Positions 7,400 to 10,093 of a stretch of 10,093 nucleotides of DNA are shown one piece after another. The DNA comes from Granulicella sp. (GTDB lineage Bacteria > Acidobacteriota > Terriglobia > Terriglobales > Acidobacteriaceae). Numbering within the stretch: position 1 is the stretch's first letter; every line of letters begins with the position of its first letter. The notes beneath the pieces are model-generated. The model saw only the letters and a program-made list of their open reading frames with translations. It ran no database searches and was not told where the DNA came from. Location of the stretch: positions 1 to 10,093 of the forward strand of contig PKWK01000407.1 in assembly GCA_003133205.1 (NCBI GenBank), read 5' to 3'. The position numbers and the translations under genes were made by a program.

Positions 7400-9660
7400 T
7401 CAGAGCGTCTGGTCGATATGAAGTGCCTCGATCTTGCTGGCGAGGTCGTCTTTGGCGGCCTGCAGATTGGCCTGAGCGGCGGTGAGGTCTTTCTGCGCGA
7501 CGGCGATCTGATCCTCGGTCGTGTTCAGGTCATGCACAAAGCGGTCGCGGGAGGCTTTGTCGGCGCTGGCGAGTGCGGTGATGTTGGCGCGCTGGCGGTC
7601 TTCGTCCGAGTGCAGCCCGTTGAGGCGGGCATTGACCTTGTCGAGGGCGGCCTGCATGTCGGCGACGTGGCGGCGCGCATCGAGGATCGGCTCGAGCGCC
7701 TGTTTGATCGCCGGGCTGTTGTTGGTCTGGTTGAGGATGAACGTGAGTTGGCTGTCGTTGAAGTTGGTGAGTTGGTAGGTGATGACGCTCTTGTGGTGCT
7801 CGCCAACGTGCAGCCGGACCGTCTCGCCCGGCGCGGCGACCACGCGATAGCGATAGAGCGTGGGTGTCGTTTCCTCTGGCTTGTGGTCTCCAACTCCTGA
7901 ATCGTCGAGTACGTAGCTCTGCCGGATGGGGTGCTCGATGACTACGGTGCGGCCGTCTGCGGCGGCGTTGTGGACGACGTAGGTGATCTCGGCGCCCTGG
8001 GTGTGGTGCAGCATCAAGACGCCTTTGGCAGCGGTGAGCGCGGTGGCCTGCGTGGTTTCGTGCTGCGACTCGGTGGTGACGCGCACGGCCTGGTCGACGG
8101 GTAGGAGAGCAGACGCTTTTCGGCGGGGTGGATGGGGTCGAGCAGACCCTCGCCGCCAAAGTTGCCGTCCTCGACGATGGAGAACGAGCCACGGTCGAGC
8201 GTGAGATTCGACGTGTTGGTGATCCACAGCGCGCGCAACGGCGTCGGCTGACGTGGCGACCATAGGGTGACACGCTCCGCGTCGATCTTGGTCTGCAGGA
8301 TTGGGACCAGGGCGGACTCATTCTTGCGGATGGTGATTGGCTCGGAGAGGTTATAGGCGAAGTAGTCGTCGAAGGCGGCGGTGGTGGTGTTGGCGGAGAT
8401 AGAGCTCGCGGCGAGGTTTTGATATGACTCGTTTTCGATGGTGCCGCCAAAACTTGCGCTGGCGGTTTCGAGCATGGGTGGCGGGGCATTGACGGTGACG
8501 GTCTGGTTGGTGCTGCCGATCTTTCTGAGGCCGCCGCCGTAGTTGCCGCCGCTGCCGGCTCCCATCCCGGAGCCGTTGCCCGAAGTGATGCCCAACATGC
8601 CGGCAACACCTGCCATCGCTGGGGCCGCTTTAGCTTCCTGACGCTCGTCGCCACTTTTGTGCGTCTGGGGAGTGAGTTGCGCCTCTTGCGGCAGCCCGAT
8701 CTCGAGGCGGCGGGAGTAGTAGGGAACCGAGAGCGGCTGGATGAAGCTCTGCGGTGCGCCCGCAATCAGCGAGAGTTGCACGTTGATCCAGTCCGCGCCG
8801 GTCGTGTTGTCGACGACCGACCAGCCTTGCAGCGTAGCGGTCTGCTTCGTGGATGCGGTTGTTGATTTCGGTTCGGTGAAGAGGATGCGGTAGGTCGATT
8901 TCCAGATCGGAACTTCGCTGATGTACGAGACGTGAAGTTCGCGCGCGGCTTTGCTTCCAGTGGGTCCGTTGTCCTGCAGCGTGAGGTGGCGCAGGCCCTG
9001 GTTGCGCGTGCTGGCAAGCAGTTGCAGGTAGCGGGTCACGTCGGTGTGCAGGTCGGCGTCGAGCAGGCGGACCTCAGTCGCTGGGGTGAGTTCGAGCGTG
9101 CGAATCTCGCCGGCCTCGCCGATGACGGTGATCAGGCGCTTCTCGCTTGCTGGCTGGTTGTCCTTCTCCGGCGTGTTGACCAGTTCGATGTTGAGCAGGC
9201 GGCCGGTAATGCTTGTTCCGAGGCCATGAACTTCGACGCGTGCGCCGCGGATCGCGTTGTAGAAGTCGACGGCGGTGGGATCTTCGCCGAGGGCCAGCGG
9301 CAGCGCGTTCAACTGCTGCTCGAGCGGCGTGGTCGAGTTGTAGCCTGCGCCGGCGATACGCCCGCCGTTGAGGTCGATCGCGGTCAGCGACTGCAACACA
9401 TCGTTGAGCTGCGCGGTGGTGAAGTCGATGGTGACGGATTGGTCGCCGGTGACGCGCCCGGCGTGCTCGAAGAAGCCGACGCCGTTCTTATAGAGCGCGA
9501 CTCGCGTTACCGGAAGCTGCGATAAGACAGCCGTGGCTTCGGCGCGCGCCGCCGCTGACTTCGAAGCTGGTTTGGCGGGAGGCTTCGCCGTGGGCTGTTG
9601 CGCGCTTGCGATGAGAGTGACTGCAAGAAAGAGAGAGGGAAAGCCGATTGCCTGGCGCAT
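7400..9660 (-). pseudogene. Exported DUF4139-domain protein, split by a frameshift
   Basis: The gene starts at ATG 9660-9658, with AAGGA 10 nt upstream. The signal peptide is MRQAIGFPSLFLAVTLIASA (1-20), then a Pro/Ala/Lys linker. RVALYKNGVGFFEHAG (53-68) begins the N-terminal domain typical of DUF4139 proteins. The DUF4139 body includes ELHVSYISEVPIWKSTYRI (241-259) and GWSVVDNTTGADWINVQLSL (279-298). A Gly/Ser/Asn-rich insert (about 346-420) follows, then PITIRKNESALVPI (441-454). After Tyr520 (8103-8101) the frame is lost; the protein resumes at VDQAVRVTTESQHET (8098 leftward) and runs to the stop at 7402-7400. The last 130 residues form a coiled coil. Restoring one base gives 753 codons in one frame and the expected RLLSY-A-VDQAV. 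DUF4139 function is unknown to me; export to the periplasm is likely. The break could be a real mutation or a sequencing error. Confidence 0.88.
8099..8103 (-). other. Frameshift point in the DUF4139 gene
   Basis: Read on the minus strand, the sequence is CTCTCCTACCCGTCGACCAG. Upstream codons end ...CTC TCC TAC (L-S-Y); downstream codons read GTC GAC CAG (V-D-Q). Only two bases (CC) lie between them where a codon is needed. Adding one G (TAC GCC GTC) restores an alanine and a continuous frame. On the plus strand the missing base is a C between 8100 and 8101. The site is not a long homopolymer and has no heptameric slippery sequence, so programmed frameshifting is unlikely. Confidence 0.85.
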
Positions 9661-9724
9661 GCTGGCGAGTTCCTTCCGGCCTGAATAGGTCGTACTGCGT
9701 AAATTGACTACCGAAGAAGGAACG

Positions 9725-9774
9725 GCAGCCGCGAGGGAACTTGCAGAGAATTATTCCGGCAAGTTTCCGGCTGC
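9725..9774 (+). other. Long bulged stem-loop (16 bp)
   Basis: The outer stem is GCAGCCG (9725-9731) with CGGCTGC (9768-9774). The inner stem is GGAACTTGC (9736-9744) with GCAAGTTTC (9759-9767), including one G-T pair. A 4-nt bulge (9732-9735) on the left arm joins them and the loop is 14 nt (9745-9758). The G-T pair would be a C-A mismatch in the minus-strand transcript, so the fold favours plus-strand RNA or a DNA cruciform. No T-run follows. It sits 65-114 nt upstream of the DUF4139 start. Confidence 0.6.
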
Positions 9775-9784
9775 AATCATAGAC

Positions 9785-9799
9785 TCCCGAAATTCGGGA
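9785..9799. promoter_or_regulatory. Candidate operator palindrome TCCCGAA-A-TTCGGGA
   Basis: Two perfect 7-bp arms surround a single central base. Size and symmetry fit a binding site for a homodimeric regulator. It lies 125 nt upstream of the DUF4139 start. No regulator gene is in the window, so the protein that might bind it is unknown. A repeat origin is an alternative, because other dyads crowd the same interval. Confidence 0.4.
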
Positions 9800-9828
9800 A
9801 TTGTTCCGGCGATCTGGAATCAGGCTCA

Positions 9829-9869
9829 GAGGGGGTACCCCCTCCCCCCCGTACTTAGGTCCTAAGGTA
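9829..9869. repeat. Adjacent palindromes GAGGGGGTACCCCCTC and CTTAGG-T-CCTAAG
   Basis: The first palindrome (9829-9844) is 16 bp and perfect, followed by a run of seven C. The second (9854-9866) has 6-bp arms around a T and extends as GTA/TAC with one bulged G to 9869. I recall GGGGTACCCC-C-rich sequences as frequent in Acidobacteriaceae spacers, which suggests a lineage repeat rather than a unique operator. This was not searched. Confidence 0.55.
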
Positions 9870-9885
9870 CCCGTTTACAGGGGTT

Positions 9886-9913
9886 AGGTCTGCGCGAGGT
9901 CTGAACAGGTCTG
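9886..9913 (+). repeat. Three AGGTCTG direct repeats with helical spacing
   Basis: AGGTCTG occurs at 9886-9892, 9897-9903 and 9907-9913, so the starts are 11 and 10 nt apart, about one turn of B-DNA. A related AGGTC is at 9857-9861 inside the preceding palindrome. Same-face arrays of this kind are typical of regulator half-sites or small iterons. No replication gene or regulator is visible nearby, so function is open. Confidence 0.5.
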
Positions 9914-9982
9914 GAGACTCTGAGGCGACTGGATGTCAAAGATGGTTCGCTGGATCTGGGTCCGGGAAAGGAGGGGAGATCC

Positions 9983-10033
9983 TGCGCAACAGCGCACGAC
10001 GCTATTTGCTCCTGCCTTTAATTTTATCGTGCG
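9983..10033. other. Two mutually exclusive hairpins
   Basis: TGCGC (9983-9987) pairs with GCGCA (9992-9996) around a 4-nt loop. CGCACGA (9993-9999) also pairs perfectly with TCGTGCG (10027-10033) around a 27-nt AT-rich loop. The two share bases 9993-9996, so only one can form at a time, an arrangement seen in attenuators. No leader peptide or gene boundary supports that here, and the window ends 60 bases later. Confidence 0.4.
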
Positions 10034-10093
10034 TGTCAAGGGATTGGCTGTGGGAAAGGTGGGGTCGACTCTTAGGGGGTGTCATCAAATTGG

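Larger units (their letters stand above)
9661..10093. other. Gene-free, structure-rich interval
   Basis: These 433 bases upstream of the DUF4139 gene hold no convincing coding frame on either strand. The first 20 bases carry that gene's ribosome-binding site. From 9725 to 9913 lies a run of dyads and repeats (listed separately), and from 9983 to 10033 two overlapping hairpins. A G-rich edge follows (CTTAGGGGGTGTCATC) that could be the beginning of another mobile element. I found no strong sigma70 promoter for the DUF4139 gene here, which leaves its regulation open. Confidence 0.6.

Noticed and set aside
7530..8765. Minus-strand frame of 411 codons overlapping the DUF4139 gene
   Set aside because: It is an Arg/Pro/Ser/Ala-rich alternative frame of the same DNA; the DUF4139 frames carry the domain and coiled coil.
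9886..9913. CRISPR array
   Set aside because: The repeat unit is 7 nt with 3-4-nt spacers, far from CRISPR dimensions, and no cas genes are present.
9880..10015. A 37-codon minus-strand frame with a GTG start behind an AGGAG
   Set aside because: It runs through the hairpins and AGGTCTG repeats, is very short, and has no recognisable composition or context.
10021..10039. TTGACA on the minus strand near the right edge as a promoter for the DUF4139 gene
   Set aside because: No -10 element lies at 16-18 nt spacing; the nearby TAAAAT is only a few bases away.

Overview
The window looks like chromosomal DNA from an Acidobacteriota member, most likely class Terriglobia (Acidobacteriaceae, in the Terriglobus/Granulicella/Edaphobacter range). 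The reasons are high GC, a GWxTD-domain secreted protein, an outer-membrane protein that pairs a carboxypeptidase-regulatory-like domain with TonB-receptor-like terminal strands, a DUF4139 protein, and GC-rich hairpin repeats of the 'ATTCCC..GGGAATGAC' type between genes. The taxonomic call is inferred from gene content, not from a marker gene.

Left part (1-940) is a scarred junction, all read on the minus strand. Position 119 to the left edge encodes the N-terminus of an IS5/IS1182-type transposase that runs out of the window. Just upstream lies a hypothetical gene (169-582) that seems cut at its 3' end by the IS. Next is a 3' remnant of glmS (597-711, about the last 38 codons). Its upstream side gives way to three consecutive hairpin repeats (745-906). 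The next unit (942-3268, possibly from 3516) is a MacAB-type export operon: an optional 78-aa small ORF, a periplasmic adaptor and an ABC ATPase. The FtsX/MacB permease expected after the ATPase is not there; the repeat block and glmS remnant occupy its place.

Middle part (3480-7300) is a plus-strand pair. A good sigma70-like promoter (3481-3509) precedes a secreted GWxTD-domain protein. After a 203-nt gap comes an outer-membrane carboxypeptidase-regulatory-like protein. Both should act in the envelope, with unknown substrates.

Right part (7400-10093): a convergent minus-strand gene for an exported DUF4139 protein is split by a single-base frameshift at 8100/8101. The two halves join perfectly if one base is restored. 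The glycine-rich middle of this protein carries a TonB-receptor-plug-like phrase, which is unusual. The last 430 bases hold no convincing gene but are dense in structure: a 16-bp bulged stem-loop, three short palindromes, three AGGTCTG repeats one helical turn apart, and two mutually exclusive hairpins near the edge.

I see no CRISPR array, tRNA, rRNA, defence locus or biosynthetic cluster. The most noteworthy items are the rearranged glmS/MacAB junction, the frameshifted DUF4139 gene with its odd insert, and the structured intergenic block at 9725-10033.
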